DNA of 64,000 nt, taken from positions 1 through 64,000 of the forward strand of contig NZ_CVSG01000075.1 in NCBI RefSeq assembly GCF_001179945.1, in the 5' to 3' direction. The notes below the pieces were generated by a model that did not search any database, was not told the origin of the DNA, and was given only the letters and a program-made list of their open reading frames with translations. Every line of letters begins with the position of its first letter. Position 1 is the stretch's first letter. A program made the position numbers and the translations under genes. The stretch is from Candidatus Pelagibacter communis (GTDB lineage: Bacteria; Pseudomonadota; Alphaproteobacteria; Pelagibacterales; Pelagibacteraceae). Shown here in pieces: positions 56,156 to 64,000 of this stretch.

Positions 56156-57362
56156 GTTTTTTCTTTAAATTTCCATCAATTGCCTCTAAGAATTGATTTG
56201 TTGTTAGGTATTTAGTTGATTTATCAATTAAGATTGCCAAATCCTTTGTCATTGATCCGCTCTCAACAGTTTTAATACACACTTCCTCAATATTTGTTGA
56301 AAATTTAATTAAATCTTTATTATCGTCGAGTTTTCCTCTATGAGCTAAACCTCTTGTCCATGCAAATATTGAAGCAATAGGATTTGTAGAAGTTTCTTTT
56401 CCTTTTTGGTGCATTCTGTAATGTCTAGTTACAGTTCCATGTGCAGCCTCGGACTCAACAGTTTTACCATCTGGTGTCATTAAAACGCTTGTCATTAATC
56501 CTAATGAACCAAATCCTTGCGCTACAGTATCTGACTGAACATCTCCATCATAATTTTTGCATGCCCAAATGTATCCGCCGTTCCACTTCATAGCACATGC
56601 TACCATGTCGTCAATTAACCTATGCTCGTAAATAATATTGGCTTTTTTAAACTTTTCAGAAAATTCTTTTTCAAAAACTTCCTGAAAAAGATCTTTAAAT
56701 CTTCCGTCGTAAGCCTTAAGAATTGTATTTTTTGTTGACAAATAAACTGGCCATTTTCTTCCAAGACCATAATTCATACATGCTCTCGCAAAATTTTTAA
56801 TTGAGTCATCTAAGTTATACATAGTTAATGCAGTTCCAGATCCAGGAAAATTAAAAACTTTAAATTCTTTTTTATTTTTACCGTCTTTTGAAGTCCATTT
56901 TACTTCAAGATTTCCTTCGCCTGGTATTAAAAAGTCAGTAGCTCTATATTGATCTCCAAAAGCATGCCTACCTATAACAATCGGCTGTGTCCAACCTGGT
57001 ACAAGTTTAGGAACGTTTTTACAAATAATTGGCTCTCTAAAAACAGTACCTCCTAGAATATTTCTTATTGTACCGTTAGGTGATCGCCACATCTTTTTAA
57101 GTTTGAATTCCTCTACTCTCGCTTCATCAGGTGTGATAGTTGCACATTTTACTCCCACACCATATTTTTTTATGGCATTAGCTGCGTCAATTGTTATTTG
57201 ATCATCAGTCTTATCACGACTCTCCATTCCAAGGTCATAATATTTAAGATTAATGTCTAAATAGGGTTTAATAAGCTTATCTTTGATAAAAGACCATATG
57301 ATTCTGGTCATTTCGTCTCCGTCTAACTCTACAACTGGATTTTTAACTTTTATTTTTGACAT
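56148..57362 (-). CDS. icd: NADP-dependent isocitrate dehydrogenase (eukaryote-like type II)
   Basis: The 404-residue protein begins [20 protein letters not shown] and contains [60 protein letters not shown] and [20 protein letters not shown]. This is the homodimeric, eukaryotic-style IDH common in alphaproteobacteria, not the E. coli type. It makes 2-oxoglutarate and NADPH. It converges on alaS and is divergent from psd across 64 bases. Confidence 0.96.
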   Translation of the reverse strand: MSKIKVKNPVVELDGDEMTRIIWSFIKDKLIKPYLDINLKYYDLGMESRDKTDDQITIDAANAIKKYGVGVKCATITPDEARVEEFKLKKMWRSPNGTIRNILGGTVFREPIICKNVPKLVPGWTQPIVIGRHAFGDQYRATDFLIPGEGNLEVKWTSKDGKNKKEFKVFNFPGSGTALTMYNLDDSIKNFARACMNYGLGRKWPVYLSTKNTILKAYDGRFKDLFQEVFEKEFSEKFKKANIIYEHRLIDDMVACAMKWNGGYIWACKNYDGDVQSDTVAQGFGSLGLMTSVLMTPDGKTVESEAAHGTVTRHYRMHQKGKETSTNPIASIFAWTRGLAHRGKLDDNKDLIKFSTNIEEVCIKTVESGSMTKDLAILIDKSTKYLTTNQFLEAIDGNLKKKLN

Positions 57363-57426
57363 AAAAAATTGATTGATAAACTGTGATTTTTATACATATT
57401 AAGAAAAATTTAGCAAACTTTAAATT

Positions 57427-58077
57427 ATGTTAAACACAATATTTCCAAAGATTCATAAAGAAGGTTATAAATTCTTGGCTATTTCAGTGCTAATAACTTT
57501 TGTAGCATTATTCTTATCAAAGTTATTGGGGTTAATTTTTATAATAATCTCAGTTTGGGTATATTATTTTTTTAGAGATCCCGAACGTTTTTCAATTAAC
57601 GACGATAGTTATTTAGTAAGTCCTGCAGATGGACTTGTTACAGATGTTTCAGAGCGATCTGGACCAGAAGAATTAAGACTTGAAAATACTTCATTTACAA
57701 GAGTGAGCATTTTTATGAATGTTTTTAATTGTCATGTCAACAGAGTTCCAAATACTTGCAAGGTAGAAGAAATTTATTATAAGCCTGGAAAATTTTTAAA
57801 TGCATCTCTAGATAAAGCTAGTGAAGAAAATGAGAGAAATTTTTTTAAAGTAAAATCAATGAAAGATAATGAGGAAATAATCATAGTTCAAATAGCAGGT
57901 TTAATTGCTAGAAGAATTGTATGTGAAGTTGAACAAGGTCAATCTTTGAAACAAGGAGATAGAATAGGCATGATAAGATTTGGGAGTAGAGTAGATATTT
58001 ATTTTAAAAATAAAAAAGTTTTAGCTAAAATTGGGCAAAATGTAGTAGCTGGAGAAAGCTTAATTGCGTCTGACTAA
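57427..58077 (+). CDS. psd: Phosphatidylserine decarboxylase, short archaeal-type
   Basis: The 216-residue membrane protein has an N-terminal hydrophobic region with two spans (~15-48), FFRDPERFSI, VSPADGLVTDVSE, the catalytic HVNRVPNTCKVEEIYY and the self-cleavage site IRFGSRVDIYF (Gly186-Ser187; the Ser becomes the pyruvoyl group). This is the short type found beside pssA in alphaproteobacteria. It makes phosphatidylethanolamine. Its stop overlaps the pssA ATG (TAATGG). Confidence 0.95.
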   Translation: MLNTIFPKIHKEGYKFLAISVLITFVALFLSKLLGLIFIIISVWVYYFFRDPERFSINDDSYLVSPADGLVTDVSERSGPEELRLENTSFTRVSIFMNVFNCHVNRVPNTCKVEEIYYKPGKFLNASLDKASEENERNFFKVKSMKDNEEIIIVQIAGLIARRIVCEVEQGQSLKQGDRIGMIRFGSRVDIYFKNKKVLAKIGQNVVAGESLIASD

Positions 58078-58868
58078 TGGATCAAAATAAAAAATTTAAA
58101 ATAGTTTCCTCAAAAAAAACTAGATATCTTTTACCAAATATACTCACATTAGGTGGAGTTTGTCTTGGAATAAGTTCAATAAAATTCTCTATCGATGGAA
58201 ACTTTAGTTTATCAGTCACTTTAATTTTATTAGCAGCAATTGTTGATGCACTTGATGGACGAATAGCAAGATTGATTAAAGGGACATCTGATTTTGGAAA
58301 AGAATTAGACTCATTAACAGATTTCGTAAGCTTTGGTATAGCACCAGTGTTTATATTATACTTTTGGGAATTGAATTCTTATGGAAAACTTGGATGGGCC
58401 ATTGCTTTAATTTACTCTGTTTGTTGTGTGTTGAGGTTAGCTAGATTTAATCTTACTAAAAATGAAAATGAACAAGAATGGAAAAATAATTTTTTCGAGG
58501 GAATACCATCACCTGCGGGAGGATTAATAATTTTAATACCTTTAATTTATGAATTAAGTAATTTTAATTTAAACTTTGATTTAAAATTTATCACACCTTA
58601 TCTAACAATACTTACTGCTTTATTGTTAGTAAGTAAAATTCCAACGCCCTCATTAAAAAAAATATCTATCTCTTCAAAAACTACTATTTTTTTACTTTTG
58701 GGCATTGGCACGATATTTATCGCTCTATTATTTTATACCTTTAAAACACTACTCGTTTTAAGTTTCATATATTTAATTTTTATACCTGGAAGTATTTTTT
58801 TATACAAAAAAGAGCTTAAAAAACATGCTACAAAAATATCAGATGAAGATCATGAAGATATTTTATAA
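58077..58868 (+). CDS. pssA: CDP-diacylglycerol-serine O-phosphatidyltransferase
   Basis: The 263-residue integral membrane enzyme carries the CDP-alcohol phosphotransferase motif within DALDGRIARLIKGTSDFGKE and the following LDSLTDFVSF (residues ~57-86): two Asp-rich halves, DG..AR and G...D...D, that bind metal and CDP. About six to eight hydrophobic segments follow, including YLLPNILTLGGVCLGISS near the start. It makes phosphatidylserine for the decarboxylase encoded immediately upstream. The C-terminal tail is polar. Its stop overlaps the rlmE ATG. Confidence 0.94.
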   Translation: MDQNKKFKIVSSKKTRYLLPNILTLGGVCLGISSIKFSIDGNFSLSVTLILLAAIVDALDGRIARLIKGTSDFGKELDSLTDFVSFGIAPVFILYFWELNSYGKLGWAIALIYSVCCVLRLARFNLTKNENEQEWKNNFFEGIPSPAGGLIILIPLIYELSNFNLNFDLKFITPYLTILTALLLVSKIPTPSLKKISISSKTTIFLLLGIGTIFIALLFYTFKTLLVLSFIYLIFIPGSIFLYKKELKKHATKISDEDHEDIL

Positions 58869-59494
58869 TGAAAAAATCCAAAAGAACAAAGAAAAGTAAT
58901 TCTTGGAAGATTAAACAACACAGAGATCCATTTTTTAAAAAATCAAAAATACTTGGTTACAGATCAAGAGCATCATTCAAATTAATCGAATTAAACAAAA
59001 AATTTAAATTTTTAAAATCAAATACAAAACTTTTAGATTTAGGCTCGTACCCAGGCAGTTGGTCACAAGTTGCAAGTAAAACTATTACTAATGGAAAAAT
59101 TCTATCCATAGATATTAAAAATATGAGCCCAATTAAAAATGTAAATTTCTATAAAGGTGATATTTTTAAAAAAACTACTAAGATCAAAATAAAAGATTTT
59201 TTTGATGGCAAATTAGAGGTAATCATTTCTGATATGGCAGCAAATACAACTGGAAATAAGTCACTTGATTCTATTAGAACAAATCAATTATGCTTAGAAA
59301 TACTTAATTTATCTTCCAAAATTCTTATTCCTGATGGGGTTTTTGTTTCAAAAGTATTTATGGGTGAAGATTTTGATGAAATTAAAAACTTAGCTGAGAT
59401 ATTATTTAAAGAAATAAAATTTTTTAAACCTTTATCTAGTAGAAATGAATCCAAAGAAACTTATATACATTGTAGAATTTTAAAGACTTTATAA
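58868..59494 (+). CDS. rlmE: 23S rRNA 2'-O-methyltransferase RlmE (FtsJ)
   Basis: The 208 residues show a Lys-rich N-terminus, RDPFFKKSKILGYRSRASFK with the first catalytic Lys region, the SAM-binding motif LLDLGSYPGSWSQVASKTI, IISDMAANTTGNKSLDSIRT (catalytic Asp), a Lys in FVSKVFMGEDF and a terminal Glu in NESKETYIHCR, giving the K-D-K-E tetrad. It methylates U2552 of helix 92 in E. coli. It is coupled to pssA and followed 26 bases later by guaB. Confidence 0.95.
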   Translation: MKKSKRTKKSNSWKIKQHRDPFFKKSKILGYRSRASFKLIELNKKFKFLKSNTKLLDLGSYPGSWSQVASKTITNGKILSIDIKNMSPIKNVNFYKGDIFKKTTKIKIKDFFDGKLEVIISDMAANTTGNKSLDSIRTNQLCLEILNLSSKILIPDGVFVSKVFMGEDFDEIKNLAEILFKEIKFFKPLSSRNESKETYIHCRILKTL

Positions 59495-59520
59495 TTTTTA
59501 AAAATCGTTTATAAGTTAAT

Positions 59521-60600
59521 ATGGAAACAATAAAAGAGTCTTTAACCTTTGACGATGTTTTGCTTATTCCAAAGTACTCTGATGTATTACCATCTGAAAC
59601 TGATATTTCACTAAATCTATCCAAAAAAATAATTTTAAAAGTACCTTTCTTATCCTCAGCTATGGACACAGTCACCGAGTCTAAAATGGCAACGGCAATT
59701 GCAGAGTCTGGAGGAATCGGGGTTGTACATAGGAACCTAAACATAAAAAAACAAACTAAAGAGGTAATAAAAGTTAAGAAAAAAAAATTAATTGTAGGGG
59801 CTGCAGTTGGTACCAACAGCGAAGATTTAGAAAGAGCCAGGTCATTAATTGATAATGGATGTGATTTGATTGTTATAGATACAGCTCATGGACATAGTGA
59901 AAAAGTTCTTAAGATATTATCAAAAATTAAAAAAATAAATTTTAATGTTCCTATTTGTGTGGGAAATATTGCAACTGCGGAAGCTGCAAAAAAATTATAT
60001 AATTCTGGTGCAGATATTATTAAAGTAGGAATTGGACCTGGTTCTATATGCACAACTAGAATGGTAGCTGGTATTGGTGTTCCACAGATTTCTGCAATTA
60101 TGGAAGTCAGAGGTGCATTAAAAAATAGAAAAATAAAAATTATTTCAGATGGTGGAGTAAAATTTTCCGGAGACATTGCAAAAGCATTAGCCGCTGGAGC
60201 CGATGCCATAATGATGGGATCTATTTTTGCAGGTACGGCTGAAAGTCCAGGAAAAAAATTTAAAATAAAAGGAAGAATATATAAACAATACAGAGGAATG
60301 GGCTCAATTGGAGCAATGTCATCAGGTTCAGCTAATAGATATTTTCAAAAAAATTTTAAAGATAAGTCAAAATTTGTACCCGAAGGAGTAGAGGGCAGAG
60401 TTGAATATAAAGGAAATGTTTCGAAAATAATTTATCAATTAAAAGGAGGTTTACGATCTTCGATGGGGTACATAGGTGCGAAAAATTTAAATCAAATTTC
60501 AAAAAAAGCCAAGTTTATTAAGATTACAAAAGCAGGTTTTTATGAAAGTATGGTACATAGTGTGGAGATTACACAAAAAACAATTAATTATAAGTTATGA
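59521..60600 (+). CDS. guaB: IMP dehydrogenase lacking the CBS (Bateman) domains
   Basis: The 359-residue protein has the IMPDH barrel: LTFDDVLLIPKYSDVLPSET, LSSAMDTVTESKMATAIAES, GGIGVVHRNLNIKKQTKEV, VGAAVGTN, DGCDLIVIDTAHGH-type sequence, VKVGIGPGSICTTR (Cys178 is the catalytic thiol loop), DGGVKFSGDIAKALAAGADA and the flap region YRGMGSIGAM. Typical IMPDH has ~490 residues with two CBS motifs inserted after the QTKEV helix; here residues 86-89 (KKKK) directly join to LIVGAAVG, so the module is cleanly absent. The stop overlaps the next ATG. Confidence 0.94.
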   Translation: METIKESLTFDDVLLIPKYSDVLPSETDISLNLSKKIILKVPFLSSAMDTVTESKMATAIAESGGIGVVHRNLNIKKQTKEVIKVKKKKLIVGAAVGTNSEDLERARSLIDNGCDLIVIDTAHGHSEKVLKILSKIKKINFNVPICVGNIATAEAAKKLYNSGADIIKVGIGPGSICTTRMVAGIGVPQISAIMEVRGALKNRKIKIISDGGVKFSGDIAKALAAGADAIMMGSIFAGTAESPGKKFKIKGRIYKQYRGMGSIGAMSSGSANRYFQKNFKDKSKFVPEGVEGRVEYKGNVSKIIYQLKGGLRSSMGYIGAKNLNQISKKAKFIKITKAGFYESMVHSVEITQKTINYKL

Positions 60601-61016
60601 TACTAAGATTTAAATTAGCTTTAATTTTACTATGTTTACCGAATAAATTAATGGCAAATAATATTTATTTTGATGAAGGTTTAAAACTATTTAATAGTAA
60701 AAAATTTGAAGAAGCGAAGTTTAAATTTGAACAAAACATAGTATTTAATCCGAAAAGTGAAATGTCCTATTTGTATCTGTCAAAAATTTTCAAGAATTTG
60801 AATGATAAAAATTTGCAAGAAAAGAATTTAAATACAGTCATTCTTTTAAATCCAGAAAATGAGGAAGCAATTTTTAACTTAGTAAAATTAAAACTGGAAG
60901 CATCAGATTATAAAAAAAGTAAAGAATTAAATGAAAGATTAAATAATATTTGTGATAAATTTTGTAATCAAAGTAAGAATTTAAAAATTGAAATTGAAAA
61001 TTTATCAAAAAATTAA
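60597..61016 (+). CDS. Small secreted TPR-like protein
   Basis: The 139-residue protein has a signal-peptide-like N-terminus (ILRFKLALILLCLPNKLMAN, cleavage near 20) and about three TPR-like helical pairs: YFDEGLKLFNSKKFEEAKFK, SEMSYLYLSKIFKNLNDKNL and NEEAIFNLVKLKLEASDYKK. Two cysteines near the C-terminus (CDKFC) could form a disulfide in the periplasm. It is sandwiched between guaB and guaA, overlapping guaB by four bases and abutting guaA, but nothing suggests a role in purine synthesis. Function unknown. Confidence 0.7.
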   Translation: MILRFKLALILLCLPNKLMANNIYFDEGLKLFNSKKFEEAKFKFEQNIVFNPKSEMSYLYLSKIFKNLNDKNLQEKNLNTVILLNPENEEAIFNLVKLKLEASDYKKSKELNERLNNICDKFCNQSKNLKIEIENLSKN

Positions 61017-62576
61017 ATGCAATTTCAAAAATTTAACGAGAGTATTTTAATCATTGATTTTGGGTCTCAAGTTACTAAATTAATAGCAAGAAGAATTAGA
61101 GATTTAGGCGTCCATTCTTATGTCATTACCCCATCAGAATTAAAAAAAATTAAAGATTACTCTAAAATTAAAGGTATAATACTTTCTGGAGGTCCATCAT
61201 CAGTTACAAAGAGTAAATATCAAAGTGTTCCAAAAAATATCTTTTCTAAAAATATTCCAATACTTGGAATATGTTATGGCTTACAGTTAATTGCAAAATT
61301 ATACGGTGGAAAAATTAAATCATCCAATAAGCGAAGAGAGTTTGGTAGAGCTTTTGTTTTTAAAAAAAGTCGGTCATTATTGACTAAAAATTTTTTCTCT
61401 CCTAAAGTTGCTGTCTGGATGAGCCACGAAGATGCAGTAGTTAAACTGCCTAAAGGATTTAAACAAGTTGCCTTTACAAAAAATTCTAAATTAACAATAA
61501 TCGAAAATAAAAAAGAAAAAATTTATGGCGTACAATTTCATCCAGAAGTAACTCATACAGATAACGGTAAAAAAATATTCAAAAATTTCTTATTCTCCAT
61601 ATGTAAATTAAAAAAAAGATGGAGTATTGCATCTCAAAAAAATAGACTAATTCAAGATGTAAAAAAAATAGTCAAAAAGGATAAAGTTATTTGTGCTCTT
61701 TCGGGAGGAGTTGATAGCAGTGTTGTAGCATTATTGATTAACAAAGCTATCAAAAAAAATTTGATTTGTATTATGGTAGATACTGGCTTAATGCGAAAAA
61801 ATGAATTTAAATACACTTATAAAATTTTTAAAAATAAATATAAACTTAATGTCCGTTTGATTAATGCCTCAAATATATTTTTAAGTAAACTTAAAAATAT
61901 CTCTAATCCAGAAAAAAAAAGGAAAATTATTGGTAACTTATTTATTAAGATATTCGAAAGAGAGTCAAAAAAATTTAAAAAAATAAAATATCTCGCGCAA
62001 GGGACTCTTTATCCTGATATAATTGAAAGTAAGTCATCTACAGGAAGCAAAACTTCAAAAATAAAATCACATCATAATGTTGGAGGGTTACCTAAAAAGA
62101 TGAATTTAACTTTAATAGAGCCATTAAAAGAATTTTTTAAAGATGAAGTAAGAATTCTTGGGAAAACTTTAGGATTAGAAAAAAATATATGTTATAGGCA
62201 TCCATTTCCTGGTCCAGGGTTAGGTATAAGAATTATAGGAAATGTGACTAGAGAAAAAATTAAAATTCTTCAAGAAGCAGATCATATTTTTATAAATGAA
62301 TTAAATGAAAATAATCTTTATCATAAAATTTGGCAAGCTTATGCTGCACTTCTTCCAGTAAAAACTGTTGGGGTGATGGGAGACTCGAGAACTTATGAGT
62401 TTACTTGCTTGTTAAGAGCAGTTATTTCCGAAGATGGAATGACTGCGGATTATTTTAGCTTTCCAAAAGAATTTTTAGATAAAATCTCTAATAAAATAAT
62501 AAATAATGTGAAAGGTATAAATAGAGTGGTATATGATATAAGCTCAAAACCACCTAGTACAATTGAATTAGAATAA
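61017..62576 (+). CDS. guaA: GMP synthase (glutamine-hydrolysing)
   Basis: GuaA converts XMP to GMP. The 519 residues have the class I glutaminase domain with [30 protein letters not shown], the nucleophile Cys86 in [13 protein letters not shown] and [14 protein letters not shown], followed by the PP-loop synthetase domain with [19 protein letters not shown] (SGGVDSS at 229-235), [21 protein letters not shown], and a C-terminal dimerisation domain with the RPPSTIEWE-like KPPSTIELE. Length is normal. It directly follows the small TPR gene and is one of a guaB-x-guaA group. Confidence 0.97.
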   Translation: MQFQKFNESILIIDFGSQVTKLIARRIRDLGVHSYVITPSELKKIKDYSKIKGIILSGGPSSVTKSKYQSVPKNIFSKNIPILGICYGLQLIAKLYGGKIKSSNKRREFGRAFVFKKSRSLLTKNFFSPKVAVWMSHEDAVVKLPKGFKQVAFTKNSKLTIIENKKEKIYGVQFHPEVTHTDNGKKIFKNFLFSICKLKKRWSIASQKNRLIQDVKKIVKKDKVICALSGGVDSSVVALLINKAIKKNLICIMVDTGLMRKNEFKYTYKIFKNKYKLNVRLINASNIFLSKLKNISNPEKKRKIIGNLFIKIFERESKKFKKIKYLAQGTLYPDIIESKSSTGSKTSKIKSHHNVGGLPKKMNLTLIEPLKEFFKDEVRILGKTLGLEKNICYRHPFPGPGLGIRIIGNVTREKIKILQEADHIFINELNENNLYHKIWQAYAALLPVKTVGVMGDSRTYEFTCLLRAVISEDGMTADYFSFPKEFLDKISNKIINNVKGINRVVYDISSKPPSTIELE

Positions 62577-62589
62577 ATTAGATATAAGC

Positions 62590-63381
62590 ATGAATAAAAA
62601 AATTCTAAATATTGTTAAAAAAAAAAATAAATCTAAAATTGTAAGTCTAACAGCTTACTCAAAAAATATTGCAAAAATTCTTGATAAACATTGTGATATA
62701 GTTTTAGTTGGAGACTCCATGGCAAATGTTCTCTATGGTTTAAACGATACTCACAAAATAGATTTAAAGAATATGATACAACATACTATAAGTGTAAAAA
62801 AAGGTATCAAAAAGTCATTGTTAGTAGTAGATATGCCCAAAGGATCATATAACAATTTAAAATCAGCAAAAAAAAATGCGAAATTACTAATTAGAAAAAC
62901 AAAATGTGATGCCATCAAATTAGAAAGTAACAATAAAAATTTTGAAATAATAAAATCTTTAGTTAAAATTAATATACCAGTAATGGGTCATATTGGTTTT
63001 ACTCCACAGTTTAAGAAAAAATTTAAAATTGAAGGTGATACCAAAAATAAAGCCAATAAGCTTTTAAATGAGGCAAAAAATATTGAAAAGGCTGGAGCTT
63101 TTTCAATTGTATTAGAGTGTATAGACCCTAAAGCTTCAAAATTAATTACTAATAATTTAAAAATTCCGACTATTGGGATCGGATCTTCAGCAAATTGTGA
63201 CGGCCAAATACTCGTTACTGATGACATGTTGGGTATAAGTGGTTTTTACCCTAAATTTGTAAAAAAATACTTGTCTCTTGATAGAATTATTGAAAAAGCT
63301 ATAAAAAAATATAGCAGAGAAGTAAAATTGAAAAACTTTCCCTCGAAGAAAAATTTTTTAAATGGATCAAAATACAGATAA
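62590..63381 (+). CDS. panB: 3-methyl-2-oxobutanoate hydroxymethyltransferase
   Basis: PanB adds a hydroxymethyl group from 5,10-methylene-THF to ketoisovalerate, starting pantothenate synthesis. The 263 residues show KIVSLTAYSKNIAKIL, VLVGDSMANVLYGLNDT, HTISVKKGIKKSLLVVDMPK, VMGHIGFTPQ and IGIGSSANCDGQILVTDDML, all typical. Asp, Lys and Glu active-site positions are preserved. It overlaps the start of the YfgM-like gene by 20 bases. No panC is nearby. Confidence 0.94.
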   Translation: MNKKILNIVKKKNKSKIVSLTAYSKNIAKILDKHCDIVLVGDSMANVLYGLNDTHKIDLKNMIQHTISVKKGIKKSLLVVDMPKGSYNNLKSAKKNAKLLIRKTKCDAIKLESNNKNFEIIKSLVKINIPVMGHIGFTPQFKKKFKIEGDTKNKANKLLNEAKNIEKAGAFSIVLECIDPKASKLITNNLKIPTIGIGSSANCDGQILVTDDMLGISGFYPKFVKKYLSLDRIIEKAIKKYSREVKLKNFPSKKNFLNGSKYR

Positions 63382-63871
63382 AAAAGTAGAATTTATAGAT
63401 AAGTTGAAATTGTTTCTTATTGCTCAAAAAATTAAAATAATTTTAATTTTTTTCATTTTAGTACTTTTTTTGATTATTTTTTCAATTATGAAAATAAATC
63501 TAGAAAGAGAGAATATCTTAATGTCTGAAAAATTTATTCAAGCAAATATTTATTTAGCTTCTAATGATAAAGAAAAATCTAAAGAAATTTACGAGGAAAT
63601 AATAAAAAGTAAAAATAAATTTTATTCAATTTTAGCTTTAAACACTATTCTTGAAAAAAAATTGGAGAATAATGAAGAAAAAATAATTAATTATTTTAAC
63701 ATTCTACAAGATTTATCTATTCCGTCTGAACAAAAAGATCTTTTAATTTTAAAGAAAGCATTATATTTAATGCAAATTTCAAAAATCGAAGAAGGTAAAA
63801 ATTTATTAAAAAAATTGTCCAGCTCTGATTCTTATTTAAAAAAAATATCAGATCAAATATTAGAAAAATAA
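63362..63871 (+). CDS. Membrane-anchored YfgM/TPR_21-like protein
   Basis: The 169-residue protein has one N-terminal span (IKIILIFFILVLFLIIFSIM, residues ~24-43) and a helical periplasmic part resembling TPR repeats (SEKFIQANIYLASNDKEKSK, YSILALNTILEKKLENNEEK, LLILKKALYLMQISKIEEGK). That single-span plus TPR layout matches YfgM, the SecYEG/chaperone-associated protein, and in many bacteria yfgM is followed by bamB, as seems true here. Family assignment is by topology and context. Confidence 0.65.
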   Translation: MDQNTDKKVEFIDKLKLFLIAQKIKIILIFFILVLFLIIFSIMKINLERENILMSEKFIQANIYLASNDKEKSKEIYEEIIKSKNKFYSILALNTILEKKLENNEEKIINYFNILQDLSIPSEQKDLLILKKALYLMQISKIEEGKNLLKKLSSSDSYLKKISDQILEK

Positions 63872-63883
63872 GTTTTTAAATAA

Positions 63884-64000
63884 ATGAAAAATAAAATTAT
63901 AATACTATTTATTATTTTAATCTATAGTTGTTCATTTGATAATAAATCTGGCATTTGGAAAAATGAGAATTTAATCACTGAAGATACAAATGATAGTTTT
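63884..64000 (+). CDS. Lipoprotein, probably BamB (N-terminus only, runs off the window)
   Basis: An ATG 13 bases after the previous stop opens 39 codons to the window edge. The product has a signal peptide (KNKIIILFIILIYSCSF) with a lipobox-like IYSC (Cys at residue 16), followed by a polar mature part with GIWKNENLITEDTND. A lipoprotein at the yfgM-bamB position suggests outer-membrane assembly factor BamB, but its beta-propeller lies beyond the window and cannot be seen. Confidence 0.5.
   Translation, partial: MKNKIIILFIILIYSCSFDNKSGIWKNENLITEDTNDSF

Noticed and set aside
1-64000. CRISPR arrays, insertion sequences, integrases, prophage genes
   Set aside because: No regularly spaced repeats, transposase motifs or phage structural genes were seen on either strand.

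Overview
The window looks like a SAR11-type marine alphaproteobacterium (Candidatus Pelagibacter or a close relative). This is inferred from very low G+C, A-rich coding sequence with lysine-rich proteins, extreme compaction (most neighbours overlap or lie within a few bases), a proteorhodopsin gene followed by ferredoxin and ferredoxin reductase, and alphaproteobacterial gene order (zapA-fau, yebC-ruvC-tolQRAB-pal-cpoB-tilS-ftsH-folP-glmM, xseB-ispA-dxs, pssA beside psd). No database search was possible, so the taxon rests on pattern recognition.

Layout. 1-338: 5' end of a leftward transketolase. 396-9637: a rightward block with a DUF4164-like coiled-coil protein, zapA, fau, a YmdB-type phosphoesterase, yebC, a RuvC-like nuclease (no ruvAB follows), the complete Tol-Pal envelope system and tilS. 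9730-16126: ftsH, folP, glmM, thiD, purA. 16123-22960 (mainly leftward): rpoH, rluD, a rightward tRNA-Arg, then a six-gene leftward run read from 22960 down to 18145: tsaC-type Sua5, ABC ATPase, ABC-2 permease, a putative 2OG-Fe(II) oxygenase, a GT17-like transferase and a second putative glycosyltransferase. 22982-25993: xseB-ispA-dxs. 25994-28753: aroC (-), pdxH (+), a long-chain polyprenyl synthase (-). 28900-35327: S49 peptidase, glyQ, glyS, ppdK. 35316-37140: nadA-nadC (-). 37202-37418: tRNA-Leu followed closely by a 39-residue membrane mini-protein. 37401-41522: ygfZ (-), dihydroorotase (+), prpE-type acyl-CoA synthetase (-).

41751-44685 is the phototrophy and redox segment: blue-type proteorhodopsin with its own terminator, then a 44-residue basic single-span mini-protein, a [2Fe-2S] ferredoxin, a ferredoxin/flavodoxin-NADP reductase and a glutathione transferase. 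44682-50115: dksA (-), a GT39-like/GT2 pair, a GFA-type zinc protein, D-glycerate 3-kinase and a TolC-like protein. 50144-56155: recA with a plausible SOS box, an aldehyde dehydrogenase plus DUF779 partner lying between recA and alaS, then alaS. 56148-64000: icd (-), psd-pssA-rlmE, an IMP dehydrogenase that lacks its CBS domains, a small TPR protein, guaA, panB, a YfgM-like protein and the start of a lipoprotein that is probably BamB.

Most of the content is core metabolism and envelope maintenance. There is no insertion sequence, integrase, prophage or CRISPR array, and no gene-free stretch longer than about 300 bases. The points most worth a second look are the two unlisted mini membrane proteins, the six-gene run ending in two glycosyltransferases beside tRNA-Arg, the CBS-less IMP dehydrogenase, the phage-like RuvC without RuvAB, the palindromic leader of the proteorhodopsin gene, and six convergent gene pairs that overlap at their stop codons.
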